From assembly GCF_020886055.1 (NCBI RefSeq), contig NZ_AP025184.1, positions 2,170,001 through 2,234,000 of the forward strand: a stretch of DNA of 64,000 nucleotides. The letters run 5' to 3'. A program made the translations under genes and the position numbers. Below are positions 8,552 through 18,214 of the stretch, in pieces. The stretch's first letter is position 1, and every line of letters begins with the position of its first letter. This stretch comes from Flavobacterium ammoniigenes (GTDB taxonomy: Bacteria > Bacteroidota > Bacteroidia > Flavobacteriales > Flavobacteriaceae). Under the pieces are notes generated by a model. The model made no database searches and was not told the DNA's origin. It saw nothing but the letters and a program-made list of their open reading frames with translations.

Positions 8552-9153
8552 AAGAGTTGGATTTATTGAAGAAAGACTGGCAAAAGAGTGAGGCCTCTTT
8601 TGAACAATTGAGCGAAAATGACATTTATGCAATGCTCCACAAAAAATCATCTTCGGTTGTGAAGTGGATTTTAATTGTAAGTATATTGGAATTTGTGATT
8701 TTGAATGGAATTGGTTGGTTTCTGCCGGATCCCTACCAATCCAAATACAATCAATTACATCCTTATTTGAGTATTGCAGAAAATCTAAATTATTTTATCA
8801 TTCTTGGTTTTATCTATTTATTCTTTAAAAACTATAAAACTATTTCTGTTTTAAATAATGCCACGCTACTAATCAAGCATATTTTAAAAACAAGAAAAAT
8901 AGTAAACTATTACATTTATTGGAACATCTTAATAAGCGGTTTTATAGGTGCCTTCGGATTTATTGATGGATGGAATAACTCCAATACCAACGTTGCCGAT
9001 ATCCCCAATCACGGAACAGCAATGGTGATTCCATTTGCAATTGCCATGTTTTTAATAATGTTATTCATATGGGGATTTTATAAAATACTGTATGGTAACT
9101 TTTTAGGAAAACTAAAAACCAATTATGAAGAACTTCAAAAAATAGAATCCTAA
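8548..9153 (+). CDS. Predicted membrane protein, putative partner of the ECF sigma factor
   Basis: A 201-residue protein of no family I can name. A soluble N-terminal part (about 1-35, beginning MKELDLLKKDWQKSE) is followed by four hydrophobic segments at about 36-55, 78-96, 125-143 and 160-182. The ATG overlaps the sigma-factor stop codon by 4 bases. By position it may hold the sigma factor at the membrane. However, the zinc-binding HxxxCxxC motif of ZAS-type anti-sigma factors is absent, and no FecR-like domain is present. Similar proteins with a short cytosolic start and four helices often follow ECF sigma genes in Bacteroidota. The anti-sigma role is an inference from context only. Confidence 0.7.
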   Translation: MKELDLLKKDWQKSEASFEQLSENDIYAMLHKKSSSVVKWILIVSILEFVILNGIGWFLPDPYQSKYNQLHPYLSIAENLNYFIILGFIYLFFKNYKTISVLNNATLLIKHILKTRKIVNYYIYWNILISGFIGAFGFIDGWNNSNTNVADIPNHGTAMVIPFAIAMFLIMLFIWGFYKILYGNFLGKLKTNYEELQKIES

Positions 9154-9179
9154 AAAAAGAGGCAATAGCCTCTTTTTTT
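9152..9179. terminator. Bidirectional intrinsic terminator
   Basis: A near-perfect hairpin (AAAAAAAGAGGC, AATA loop, GCCTCTTTTTTT) lies between convergent genes, so it can end transcripts from both sides. Confidence 0.85.
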
Positions 9180-9184
9180 ATATC

Positions 9185-9994
9185 TTAAATATCCCAATTC
9201 CTTAGTGCATTCAAACGTTCCTCCTCTTCCAATTCTTCGGCAGGAATCACTTTTAAAAAGGAAGGATGTTGTTCAATGGCATATTCTACTTTTTCAACTA
9301 TTTCGTCAATAGAGTCGTTTTCATAATCAATATTCAAGGGTTCTTTGATGATGAAGGATTGTAGAATTCCTTTCTTTTTCATGCGTAATCCCTTTTTATC
9401 AAAAGAGCGTCTGAAACCGTCAATTACAATTGGAACAACAATAGGTTGATGATCTTTGATTATATGCGCTGTTCCTTTTCTAACAGGTTTAAAAGACTTG
9501 GTGGTACCTTGTGGAAAAGTAATCACCCATCCATCAGCCAAAGCAATTTTTATATTTTCAGTATCATTAGGATTAACTTCTCTTTTCTCAGTTACATCAA
9601 CACCTTTAGCGCGCCAAGTGCGTTCCACTGAAATAGCGCCAACATAGGCTAATATCCTAGGCAACAAACCCGCTTGCATCGTTTCTTTAGCGGCAACATA
9701 ATAGACATTCATTTTGGGCTGCCACAAATACCCAACGTTTTTAATCGAATCGGTACGGCCACTTAAACTCGCGTTAAAGACATGAAACATGGCTACCACA
9801 TCAGCAAAATAGGTTTGATGATTCGAAATAAATAAGACATTGGTATCGGGTAAGTTCTTAATAATTTCGGAACCTTCTATATGTAATTCATTAAATCCTC
9901 GATATCGTCTGTGTGTCAAACATCCAAGAATGCGGATGAGCCACTTTTTAATAAATAGGATATGACCAAAAGGGTTTCTCTTTAACAATCCCAT
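9185..9994 (-). CDS. 1-acyl-sn-glycerol-3-phosphate acyltransferase-like protein (PlsC family)
   Basis: A 269-residue member of the PlsC-like acyltransferase superfamily, expected to transfer an acyl chain onto lysophosphatidic acid or a related lipid at the inner membrane face. Motif I reads NHQTYFADV (about 58-66), giving H-x5-D in place of the usual H-x4-D. The downstream FPQGTTKS motif corresponds to FPEGTRS, with Gln for Glu. A VPIVIDGF strand resembles motif IV. These differences mark it as a divergent subgroup, so substrate specificity is uncertain. The ATG at 9994 is preceded by a very good promoter. It is convergent with the membrane protein gene and shares its terminator. Confidence 0.82.
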   Translation of the reverse strand: MGLLKRNPFGHILFIKKWLIRILGCLTHRRYRGFNELHIEGSEIIKNLPDTNVLFISNHQTYFADVVAMFHVFNASLSGRTDSIKNVGYLWQPKMNVYYVAAKETMQAGLLPRILAYVGAISVERTWRAKGVDVTEKREVNPNDTENIKIALADGWVITFPQGTTKSFKPVRKGTAHIIKDHQPIVVPIVIDGFRRSFDKKGLRMKKKGILQSFIIKEPLNIDYENDSIDEIVEKVEYAIEQHPSFLKVIPAEELEEEERLNALRNWDI

Positions 9995-10026
9995 GATTAG
10001 AGTGTATATTAAAATAAATTAGGTGG

Positions 10027-10057
10027 CAAACTTACAAAATTTATTTTTGGAGACAAA
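10027..10057 (-). promoter_or_regulatory. Promoter of the PlsC-like gene
   Basis: On the minus strand TTTG, a 19-base spacer and TAAGTTTG form a textbook Bacteroidota sigma-A promoter (-33 TTTG, -7 TAnnTTTG). It lies between the NUDIX gene stop and the acyltransferase start. Confidence 0.7.
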
Positions 10058-10078
10058 TGGAGCGTCAACTGATATCAG

Positions 10079-10723
10079 TCAGGAAACAGAAGTTATAGCT
10101 AACACGTCCTTTAACTCGCTCAACATCATTGCAGTAGCCCCCCAAACAATATGGTTTTCAATTTCGAAAGCAGGTACTTTAATTGAATTGGCATAGGATG
10201 TTTGCAATTCCTTCTCAATTATGATAGTATCACTAAGAAAAGTGGCAATAGGCAACTCAATTATACCGGCAACTTCCGAAGGATCGGGTATAAAAGTAAT
10301 TTCTTCTTTGCACATCCCTAAATAAGGATAGACCATAAAATTACTGGGCGGAATATATACTTGCGTAAACGGTCGAATTAGTGCTACTTTATGAGGGTCA
10401 ACTCCTACTTCTTCATAGGTTTCCCGAAGGGCAGTTGAAGCAAAATCAATATCCTCTTTTTCATATTTTCCACCAGGAAAGGCGATTTGAGCAGAATGTA
10501 CTCCTTTATATGAATTACGAACAATCAAAACCAAATGTGTTGTTCCATTTTTAGGATAACACAACATCAAAACGGCAGCAGTTCTTGGATTATAATTATC
10601 TCTAAGTTGATTTTTCAAATCATTCAATCGTTCCAAAGGGGCCATTTTTAAATGCGATTGTGTTGCTGGCAATTCTGCAGCAATTAATTTGGGAACAATC
10701 TGTAAAAATTCTTGGAAATCCAT
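10079..10723 (-). CDS. NUDIX hydrolase, CoA pyrophosphatase (NudL/UPF0035-like)
   Basis: A 214-residue NUDIX protein. The nudix region has FPGGKYEKED then TALRETYEEVG (roughly residues 90-120). The spacing between the GG and RE parts is longer than the classical box but matches the UPF0035 CoA-pyrophosphatase branch (E. coli NudL, yeast Pcd1), whose members hydrolyse CoA and its derivatives to phosphopantetheine and ADP. The frame extends to a TTG at 10729, but the ATG at 10723 (MDFQEFL) is preferred. It precedes plsC on the same strand, but plsC has its own promoter. The substrate is inferred from family resemblance only. Confidence 0.82.
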   Translation of the reverse strand: MDFQEFLQIVPKLIAAELPATQSHLKMAPLERLNDLKNQLRDNYNPRTAAVLMLCYPKNGTTHLVLIVRNSYKGVHSAQIAFPGGKYEKEDIDFASTALRETYEEVGVDPHKVALIRPFTQVYIPPSNFMVYPYLGMCKEEITFIPDPSEVAGIIELPIATFLSDTIIIEKELQTSYANSIKVPAFEIENHIVWGATAMMLSELKDVLAITSVS

Positions 10724-10814
10724 AATCAAAGTCTATTTTTGCGATGCAAAGCGATTATAAATGTAGTTTAGAAAAAATAAGTACACAAACTTTCAACTAC
10801 CAAAACAAAATACT

Positions 10815-11255
10815 ATGTACAGTAAAGAAGAAGCCCAACGATTAAAACGTGAATTTTGGATTGCCTTCGCCGAAAAATATCCCAGAAAGTGGCTTTTGTA
10901 TGATACCAAAATCAAAGATTTTTCTTTTAAGTTTTTTGTAGACAATAAAAAAGCACAGGTACTTATTGATATTGAACCTCGTAATGATGAAAAACGCATC
11001 GCCTACTTTGAAAAATTAGAAGCTCTTAAAGCAATTTTGGAAGATGAATTTGTAACCGACTTAGTTTTTGAAAAAAATTATTACTTGGAAAACGGCAAAA
11101 CCATTAGCCGAATTTGGGTAGAAAAAAGTGACGTTAGTGTCAGTAATCGCAATTATTGGGATGCTATTTTTGATTTTTTTAATGAAAAAATGGCGGCGTT
11201 AGAATTATTTTACGCTGAGTATGATGAATTTATCAAGACAATTGAAATGGAGTAG
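10815..11255 (+). CDS. DUF4268 domain-containing protein
   Basis: A 146-residue soluble protein rich in Glu, Lys, Phe and Tyr. The start YSKEEAQRLKREFW leads into the DUF4268 domain (VDNKKAQVLIDIEP about 45-58, then a C-terminal helix with NYWDAIFDFFNEKMAALE). In other proteins the domain sits beside nuclease-like modules and has a restriction-endonuclease-like look, but no catalytic motif can be pointed to here and stand-alone forms are common in Flavobacteriia. It starts 91 bases from the divergent NUDIX start and ends 19 bases from the convergent nitronate monooxygenase gene with no hairpin between. The function is unknown. Confidence 0.75.
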   Translation: MYSKEEAQRLKREFWIAFAEKYPRKWLLYDTKIKDFSFKFFVDNKKAQVLIDIEPRNDEKRIAYFEKLEALKAILEDEFVTDLVFEKNYYLENGKTISRIWVEKSDVSVSNRNYWDAIFDFFNEKMAALELFYAEYDEFIKTIEME

Positions 11256-11274
11256 TTCATCGACATGAAAAAAA

Positions 11275-12219
11275 TTAAAATACCCATTGCACACTTTCTT
11301 TTTGTGCCAGTTGAAATTCAGTAAGTATACTTTCAATTATTTTGCTCACAGGCTGAATGTCATGAATCAATCCGGAAATTTGGCCAATTTCTAATTCGCC
11401 TTCTTCTAAATCTCCTTCAAACATACCGCGTTTGGCACGGGCTCTTCCTAACAATTGAATTAACTCTTCTTTGGTTGCACCCTTGGCGTATAATTCTTGA
11501 ACTTGTTGGTAAAATTTATTTTTTATTAGACGAACTGGTGCCAATTCTTTTAAGGTTAATTGTGTATCGCCTTCTTTGGAAGCAACCACAGTGTTTTTAA
11601 AATTATTGTGTGCTGACGATTCCTCAGAGGCAACAAAACGACTTCCCATTTGCACGCCATCTGCCCCTAAAACCATGGCGGCAAGCATTCCTCTACCGGT
11701 TGCTATGCCACCAGCAGCGATCAACGGAATTGAAATTTTTCCCTTCACCATTGGAATCAAAGTTAAAGTCGTCGTTTCTTCACGTCCGTTATGTCCTCCC
11801 GCTTCAAATCCTTCTGCAACTACTGCGTCTACTCCTGCTTCTTGTGCTTTTAAAGCAAAAGCAGAACTACTCACTACATGCACTACTGTAATTCCGTTCT
11901 CTTTCAAATAAGAGGTCCAAGTTTTTGGATTTCCAGCCGAAGTAAATACAATTTTCACCCCTTCTTCCACAATGATTTTCAAGATTTCTTCTACATTAGG
12001 ATACAACATAGGAACATTGACACCAAATGGTTTGGAAGTTGCTTGTTGGCATTTACGAATGTGTTCTCTCAGCACTTCGGGATACATCGAACCAGCTCCT
12101 ATCAATCCCAAACCACCTGCATTACTTACTGCTGAAGCTAATTTATACCCACTATTCCAAATCATTCCACCTTGAATAATTGGGTATTTGATTTTAAAAA
12201 GTGAGGTAATATTATTCAT
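11275..12219 (-). CDS. Nitronate monooxygenase / NPD-family FMN-dependent oxidoreductase
   Basis: A 314-residue TIM-barrel flavoenzyme of the 2-nitropropane dioxygenase family. Visible signatures are YPIIQGGMIW at the N-terminus (FMN site), the FTSAGNP loop (about 92), AEGFEAGGHNG (about 136-146) and a phosphate-binding AAGGIATGRGM-ADGVQMGSRF pair (about 168-195). Members oxidise alkyl nitronates such as propionate-3-nitronate, or act as FabK-like enoyl-ACP reductases. The AGGHNG motif fits the nitronate class more than FabK. Its start lies 17 bases after the mnmA stop, so it is probably co-transcribed with mnmA, although no functional link is apparent. Confidence 0.85.
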   Translation of the reverse strand: MNNITSLFKIKYPIIQGGMIWNSGYKLASAVSNAGGLGLIGAGSMYPEVLREHIRKCQQATSKPFGVNVPMLYPNVEEILKIIVEEGVKIVFTSAGNPKTWTSYLKENGITVVHVVSSSAFALKAQEAGVDAVVAEGFEAGGHNGREETTTLTLIPMVKGKISIPLIAAGGIATGRGMLAAMVLGADGVQMGSRFVASEESSAHNNFKNTVVASKEGDTQLTLKELAPVRLIKNKFYQQVQELYAKGATKEELIQLLGRARAKRGMFEGDLEEGELEIGQISGLIHDIQPVSKIIESILTEFQLAQKESVQWVF

Positions 12220-12236
12220 GTTATCAAAGGATTACT

Positions 12237-13424
12237 TTAAGATATAACACCTGAACCTATTAGTTCATCACCAATATGCCAAGCAACGAATTGTCCTTCG
12301 GTAATGGCTGATTGTGATTCGTCAAAGGCCACATACATTCCTGATTCAAATTGGTATAAGGTAGCTTTCTGTAGCGGTTGTCGGTAACGAATGCGCGCCA
12401 TTACTTCCAACGAATCGCCATTGGCTAAAGCCAAATCGGTACGAACCCAATGCAATTCCGCATTAGCAATAAACAATGCTTTTCGGAATAATCCTGGATG
12501 TTGGCTCGTCAAACCCGTGTAAATTGTATTTGTAGTAACGTCTGTGGCAATAATGAACAAAGGATCAGTAGTCCCTCCTACATTCAGTCCTTTTCGTTGT
12601 CCAATTGTAAAATAATGAGCACCTTGGTGTTTGCCCACCACTTTCCCCATTTCGGGAGTGTACTTGATTTTATTAGCTTCAAAAGCCAAACGCTCTTCTA
12701 ATGAAAGTCCTTCAGGTAAGCTATGCTGATACACAGGATGGTTCTTATCAATTTGAATAATGATTCCTTCTTTTGGTTGCAATTTTTGTTGCAAAAATTC
12801 AGGTAGTCGTACTTTCCCGATAAAACACAAACCTTGAGAATCTTTCTTCTCTGCCGTTATTAAATCCATTTGAGCTGCAATTTCGCGGACTTCAGGTTTG
12901 GTTAAATTGCCAATTGGAAATAAGGCTTTCGCTAATTGTTCTTGAGACAACTGACATAAAAAATAAGACTGGTCTTTGTTATTATCAGCACCAGATTTTA
13001 GTTGGTATATCGTTTTTCCGGCAACTTCAATTTCGCTTTTTTGACAATAATGTCCCGTTGCCACAAAATCAGCATCCAGGCTCATGGCAATTTTCATAAA
13101 AACGTCAAACTTAATTTCGCGATTACACAAGACATCCGGATTTGGAGTACGCCCTTTTTCGTATTCGTTGAACATATAGTCCACGATTTTTTCTTTGTAT
13201 TGTTCACTTAAATCAACGGTTTGAAAAGGAATTCCTAATTTATCAGCCACTAAAAGAGCATCATTACTATCCTCTAACCATGGACATTCGTTCGAAATTG
13301 TCACCGAATCATCGTGCCAGTTTTTCATAAACAGACCAATCACTTCATAGCCTTGCTGTTGTAACAAATACGCAGCAACACTCGAATCAACACCTCCAGA
13401 AAGACCAACTACTACACGTTTCAT
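12237..13424 (-). CDS. mnmA: tRNA-specific 2-thiouridylase MnmA
   Basis: This enzyme puts sulfur on U34 of Lys, Glu and Gln tRNAs, using ATP and a sulfur relay. At 395 residues it is slightly longer than the E. coli protein. The PP-loop ATP site [12 protein letters not shown] is at residues 8-19. The first catalytic Cys lies in LCNREIKF (about 101), and the second in GLCFIGKV (about 200), which forms the persulfide. [11 protein letters not shown] (about 270) is the conserved tRNA-binding segment, and a C-terminal beta-barrel follows. The ATG at 13424 is preceded by a TAnnTTTG element. It is probably the first gene of a two-gene unit with the nitronate monooxygenase. Confidence 0.95.
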   Translation of the reverse strand: MKRVVVGLSGGVDSSVAAYLLQQQGYEVIGLFMKNWHDDSVTISNECPWLEDSNDALLVADKLGIPFQTVDLSEQYKEKIVDYMFNEYEKGRTPNPDVLCNREIKFDVFMKIAMSLDADFVATGHYCQKSEIEVAGKTIYQLKSGADNNKDQSYFLCQLSQEQLAKALFPIGNLTKPEVREIAAQMDLITAEKKDSQGLCFIGKVRLPEFLQQKLQPKEGIIIQIDKNHPVYQHSLPEGLSLEERLAFEANKIKYTPEMGKVVGKHQGAHYFTIGQRKGLNVGGTTDPLFIIATDVTTNTIYTGLTSQHPGLFRKALFIANAELHWVRTDLALANGDSLEVMARIRYRQPLQKATLYQFESGMYVAFDESQSAITEGQFVAWHIGDELIGSGVIS

Positions 13425-13453
13425 TTCGATTTAATTTGGATTAAAATGGGTAG

Positions 13454-13461
13454 CAAAGTTA
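13454..13461 (-). promoter_or_regulatory. -7 element of mnmA
   Basis: TAACTTTG followed by C on the minus strand matches TAnnTTTG, 29 bases before the mnmA ATG. Confidence 0.45.
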
Positions 13462-13484
13462 CAAAACATTTGCTAGCATAAACT

Positions 13485-14186
13485 TTATTTCTGTTGTGGA
13501 CTTTTGGATTTTATAGATAAATCGGCACTGGATTTTTTAACTAATTTACCGTTTTCCAATACTTCCCAAATCCCCGTTTTTAAACCTTTGGAAAACATTC
13601 CTTGGGAAACTACAATTCCGCTATCATTTCTGAAAATCGCTAGTCCGTCGTACTCATTATTTTTGAAAAAAGATTCTTCTAAAACAATTCCTGTTTCGGT
13701 AAATTTCTTATAGGCACCTTGCTTTAGATTGTTGACAAAGTTAGTTTGCTCAGCTAATTTTCCATTTGGAAAATAGACGGTTCGCAATCCGTTTAATTTT
13801 CCGTTTTTATAATTTTCGGCAGTCATTAGGACCGCTGAAGCAAAATGATAGTATTTCCATTCGCCTTCAAAAAGTTTGTTAACTACTTTTCCTTCACTTA
13901 CTTTGTTCTTATTTTGGTCATAAAAAATAGTGTAAGCTGAATTGTCTTTTGAATTAAATTCACGCGTTGCAATCACATCACCTTTCTGCGTATCATCAAA
14001 AAATTGGAACAAACCTATTTCTTTTCCATGATCAAAAGTACCTTGATAACGAGGACGTTTAGATTCTTCATAGACTCCTTTCCAAAGTCCGTGTTTCAAT
14101 CCTTTTGCATCCAATTGATTGTACTCTTTTTGAGCATGCAAAACACTAAAAATTAAAGAAATCAAAAATACTAGTATACTTCTCAT
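13485..14186 (-). CDS. YwqK-like MORN-repeat secreted protein
   Basis: A 233-residue protein with a signal peptide (MRSILVFLISLIFSVLHAQ) followed by repeated MORN-like units such as GLKHGLWKGVYEESK, NKLFEGEWKYY, GKLNGLRTVYFPNGKL and GLKTGIWEVLENGKL. These units, with the G-x-W/R-x-x-Y-x-x-G-K pattern, define the YwqK family. Automatic pipelines often label these as toxin-antitoxin antitoxins, but there is no toxin gene beside it and the protein is exported, so that name is not supported. It probably folds as a beta-hairpin repeat sheet in the periplasm. Its function is unknown. It lies between yidC and mnmA on the same strand. Confidence 0.8.
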   Translation of the reverse strand: MRSILVFLISLIFSVLHAQKEYNQLDAKGLKHGLWKGVYEESKRPRYQGTFDHGKEIGLFQFFDDTQKGDVIATREFNSKDNSAYTIFYDQNKNKVSEGKVVNKLFEGEWKYYHFASAVLMTAENYKNGKLNGLRTVYFPNGKLAEQTNFVNNLKQGAYKKFTETGIVLEESFFKNNEYDGLAIFRNDSGIVVSQGMFSKGLKTGIWEVLENGKLVKKSSADLSIKSKSPQQK

Positions 14187-14226
14187 AATGGAATCAGTCT
14201 ATTGGTTGAACTTCTACTTTATGTTG

Positions 14227-14258
14227 CAAAAAAAATCCCGAAATGAATCGAGATTTTT
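14227..14258 (-). terminator. Intrinsic terminator after yidC
   Basis: On the minus strand AAAAATCTCGA pairs with TCGGGATTTTT (one wobble pair) around a 6-base loop and ends in a T-run. Confidence 0.8.
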
Positions 14259-14264
14259 AAGAAA

Positions 14265-16169
14265 TTATTTTTTGTTGCGCTGTGCTTTTTGAGCTTCAGC
14301 TTGTTCCATTGCCTCTTGCAATTTTTGTTGAAACTTACTTGGCTTCTTCGGCGCTTTCAATTTATTCTCTTGAATTTGAGCATGAATTTTATCGCTATCG
14401 ATAAAATACTTTTTGATCACAATCATGATTCCAATAGTAATCAAGTTAGAAATAAAGTTATACAAACTCAATCCAGCTCCATAACTATTAAAGAAAAACA
14501 ACATCATTAATGGTGAAACATAAATCATGATTTTCATCATTTGAGCCATGTCAGGCATTCCTTCTTGTTGCGGAGCAGCCATTTGTTGGTCACCTGAAGT
14601 CATTTTCATATAAAAGAAAATGGCAATTGCTGCAAGTACGGGGAACAAACTAATATGATCTCCATACAACGGAATGTGGAAAGGCAATTTGATTACTTCA
14701 TCAAACGAAGACAAATCATCAGCCCAAAGGAAACTTTTTTGTCTCAATTCAAACGCCGATGGAAAGAATTGAAATGACGCATACATGAACGGCAACTGAA
14801 TCAAGGCTGGAATACAACCCGCCATCGGATTTACACCGGCTTTGTTGTACAACTTCATGGTTTCTTGTTGCTTTTTCATTGGGTCTTTTTTGAATTTTTC
14901 TCCCAATTCGGCAATTTCAGGACGCAATACTTTCATTTTGGCTTGAGACAAAAATGATTTAAAAGTAATAGGCGACATGGCAATTTTAATCAACACTGTG
15001 AAAATAATAATTGCAATTCCGTAAGCAATGTATGAACTCAAAAATCCAAATAATGGGATGAAGATGAATTTATTAATCCATCCAAAAATTCCCCATCCTA
15101 ATGAAATGATTTTCTCTAAATTCTTATCGTAACTGTGTAAGGTTTTATAATCTGTTGGTCCCATGTACCAATTCATTTTATAATCCAATTCCCCGTTGGT
15201 AAACGCTAAAGGAATTTCAGCCGTAAATTGTTTGGTATAAGTGGTATCTATTGCTTCATCTTTAACCAAATTTGAAGAAACTAATTTAGACGATGCAAAA
15301 GGTGTATTTGTTAATAAAATAGTAGAGAAAAAGTGTTGTTTAAAAGCTACGAAAGTAGTCTTTTCAGCATTTTCTTCTTTATTTTCACCTTGCCCCACAT
15401 AATCAATTTTACCTTCTTGGTGCTCAAAATACACTTCTGTATATCGATTCTCGTAAGAAATACTTTTCTCATTTCTGTAGGTTTTCATACTCCATTGTAA
15501 ATCCAATGGCTTGGCTGTATTTAGCACTTTATTCAACCCTTGAGAACGAACGTCAAAACCAATCATGTAATCGTTTGGTTTTAGTATGTACTTGTATTCC
15601 AAAAATTCGTTAGCACCTGCTTTCAATTTCATGGAAAGAATTTGATCCTGTCCCACTTTTGAAATAGTAGGTTCAAAATACAAATCTTTAGTATTTAACG
15701 TTCTGTTATCAGAAGTTTGCAAAGCAATATTCAAATTAGCATTGTTGTCTTTAATCAACTCCACTAATTGCCCAGAACCTTTTTTGAATTTTTCGTGTTG
15801 TTTTAAAATCGCTTCAACAATAAAACCACCTTTATTAGCGATTTTCAATTTAACCACCTGATTTTCTATAGTAGTAAAATCGCCTTTAGCTGATGGTAAA
15901 GTAGCTGAATAAGCAAAGTTTCCTAAGGTTTTTTGCAATTGAACTAATTGAGTTGAATCGCCTGTTGCTGCAACAGCCACAGCCGCCTTCTCAATTGATT
16001 TTAGTTCCAACGCTTTAGCTTTAGCTGCTTTGGCAACCAATTCTTTTTGTGCTTTCTCAGCCGCAATCACTTTCGGATCGGGTTGATTTTGATACATAAT
16101 CCAAATCAAGATTCCGAAAATCAATACAAAACCAACGATCGAATTAATGTCTAATTTTTTTTGTTCCAT
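14265..16169 (-). CDS. yidC: Membrane protein insertase YidC
   Basis: This is the inner-membrane insertase that helps place proteins in the membrane alone or with SecYEG. The 634-residue length and layout fit Bacteroidota YidC. There is an N-terminal membrane anchor (about 10-22), a large periplasmic beta-supersandwich domain (about 80-350), then the conserved 60KD_IMP core (about 365-600) with further helices and the cytosolic hairpin (SQAKMKVLRPEIAEL). The conserved Arg of the hydrophilic groove is expected in this core. The C-terminus is basic and rich in Lys, Ala and Gln, suited to binding ribosomes. pyrG ends 41 bases upstream, suggesting a pyrG-yidC transcript. Confidence 0.95.
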   Translation of the reverse strand: MEQKKLDINSIVGFVLIFGILIWIMYQNQPDPKVIAAEKAQKELVAKAAKAKALELKSIEKAAVAVAATGDSTQLVQLQKTLGNFAYSATLPSAKGDFTTIENQVVKLKIANKGGFIVEAILKQHEKFKKGSGQLVELIKDNNANLNIALQTSDNRTLNTKDLYFEPTISKVGQDQILSMKLKAGANEFLEYKYILKPNDYMIGFDVRSQGLNKVLNTAKPLDLQWSMKTYRNEKSISYENRYTEVYFEHQEGKIDYVGQGENKEENAEKTTFVAFKQHFFSTILLTNTPFASSKLVSSNLVKDEAIDTTYTKQFTAEIPLAFTNGELDYKMNWYMGPTDYKTLHSYDKNLEKIISLGWGIFGWINKFIFIPLFGFLSSYIAYGIAIIIFTVLIKIAMSPITFKSFLSQAKMKVLRPEIAELGEKFKKDPMKKQQETMKLYNKAGVNPMAGCIPALIQLPFMYASFQFFPSAFELRQKSFLWADDLSSFDEVIKLPFHIPLYGDHISLFPVLAAIAIFFYMKMTSGDQQMAAPQQEGMPDMAQMMKIMIYVSPLMMLFFFNSYGAGLSLYNFISNLITIGIMIVIKKYFIDSDKIHAQIQENKLKAPKKPSKFQQKLQEAMEQAEAQKAQRNKK

Positions 16170-16210
16170 TTTATTTTAAAAATAGTTGATGTTATAGAAA
16201 CTAGGTTCTA

Positions 16211-17830
<1,620 letters not shown>

Positions 17831-17863
17831 TTAGTTTGTATTGTAGTTGTGTAAAAAACGTCG

Positions 17864-17871
17864 CAAAAATA
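17864..17871 (-). promoter_or_regulatory. -7 element of pyrG
   Basis: TATTTTTG followed by C on the minus strand matches the Bacteroidota -7 consensus. The leader to the ATG is about 39 bases. Confidence 0.5.
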
Positions 17872-17973
17872 CAATTATAAATTGAGAAAATGCGAATTTA
17901 AAATTGTGAAAATATTAAATTTTATGCTATTCAATCCTTTCATTATCATTCCAAAATTGAACTAAATTTTTGA

Positions 17974-18207
17974 TCAAATTGGTTTTGGATATTTCTTTTT
18001 TATGTTGCGAATTAAATCTTCTAATCCGTTTAATTTTAATTCGTAAACCAATTGTAATTGCTGACCTAACTCGCCTTTTGGAAATCCTTTATTATTGTAC
18101 CAAACCACATAATATTCAGGCAACTCAATTAAATGCCAACCTTCGTATTTCCCAAAAGGCATTTTAGTATGCGCTAGTTTAATAAGTTGTTTTTGGTTAT
18201 TTTCCAT
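17974..18207 (-). CDS. DUF3820 family protein
   Basis: A 77-residue protein matching the DUF3820 family. It contains KMPFGKYEGWHLIELPEYYV (about 14-33) and WYNNKGFPKGELGQQL, followed by a C-terminal helix. The family is widespread, small and soluble, described as a putative quorum-sensing-regulated virulence factor, but its biochemical role is not known. The start is 7 bases after the stop of the periplasmic-binding-fold gene, so the two are almost certainly co-transcribed. No terminator is obvious after it. Confidence 0.85.
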   Translation of the reverse strand: MENNQKQLIKLAHTKMPFGKYEGWHLIELPEYYVVWYNNKGFPKGELGQQLQLVYELKLNGLEDLIRNIKKKYPKPI

Positions 18208-18214
18208 TTGGATT

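Noticed and set aside
13485..14186. Toxin-antitoxin antitoxin (YwqK label)
   Set aside because: The protein has a signal peptide and MORN-like repeats, and there is no toxin gene next to it; the label is a pipeline habit.
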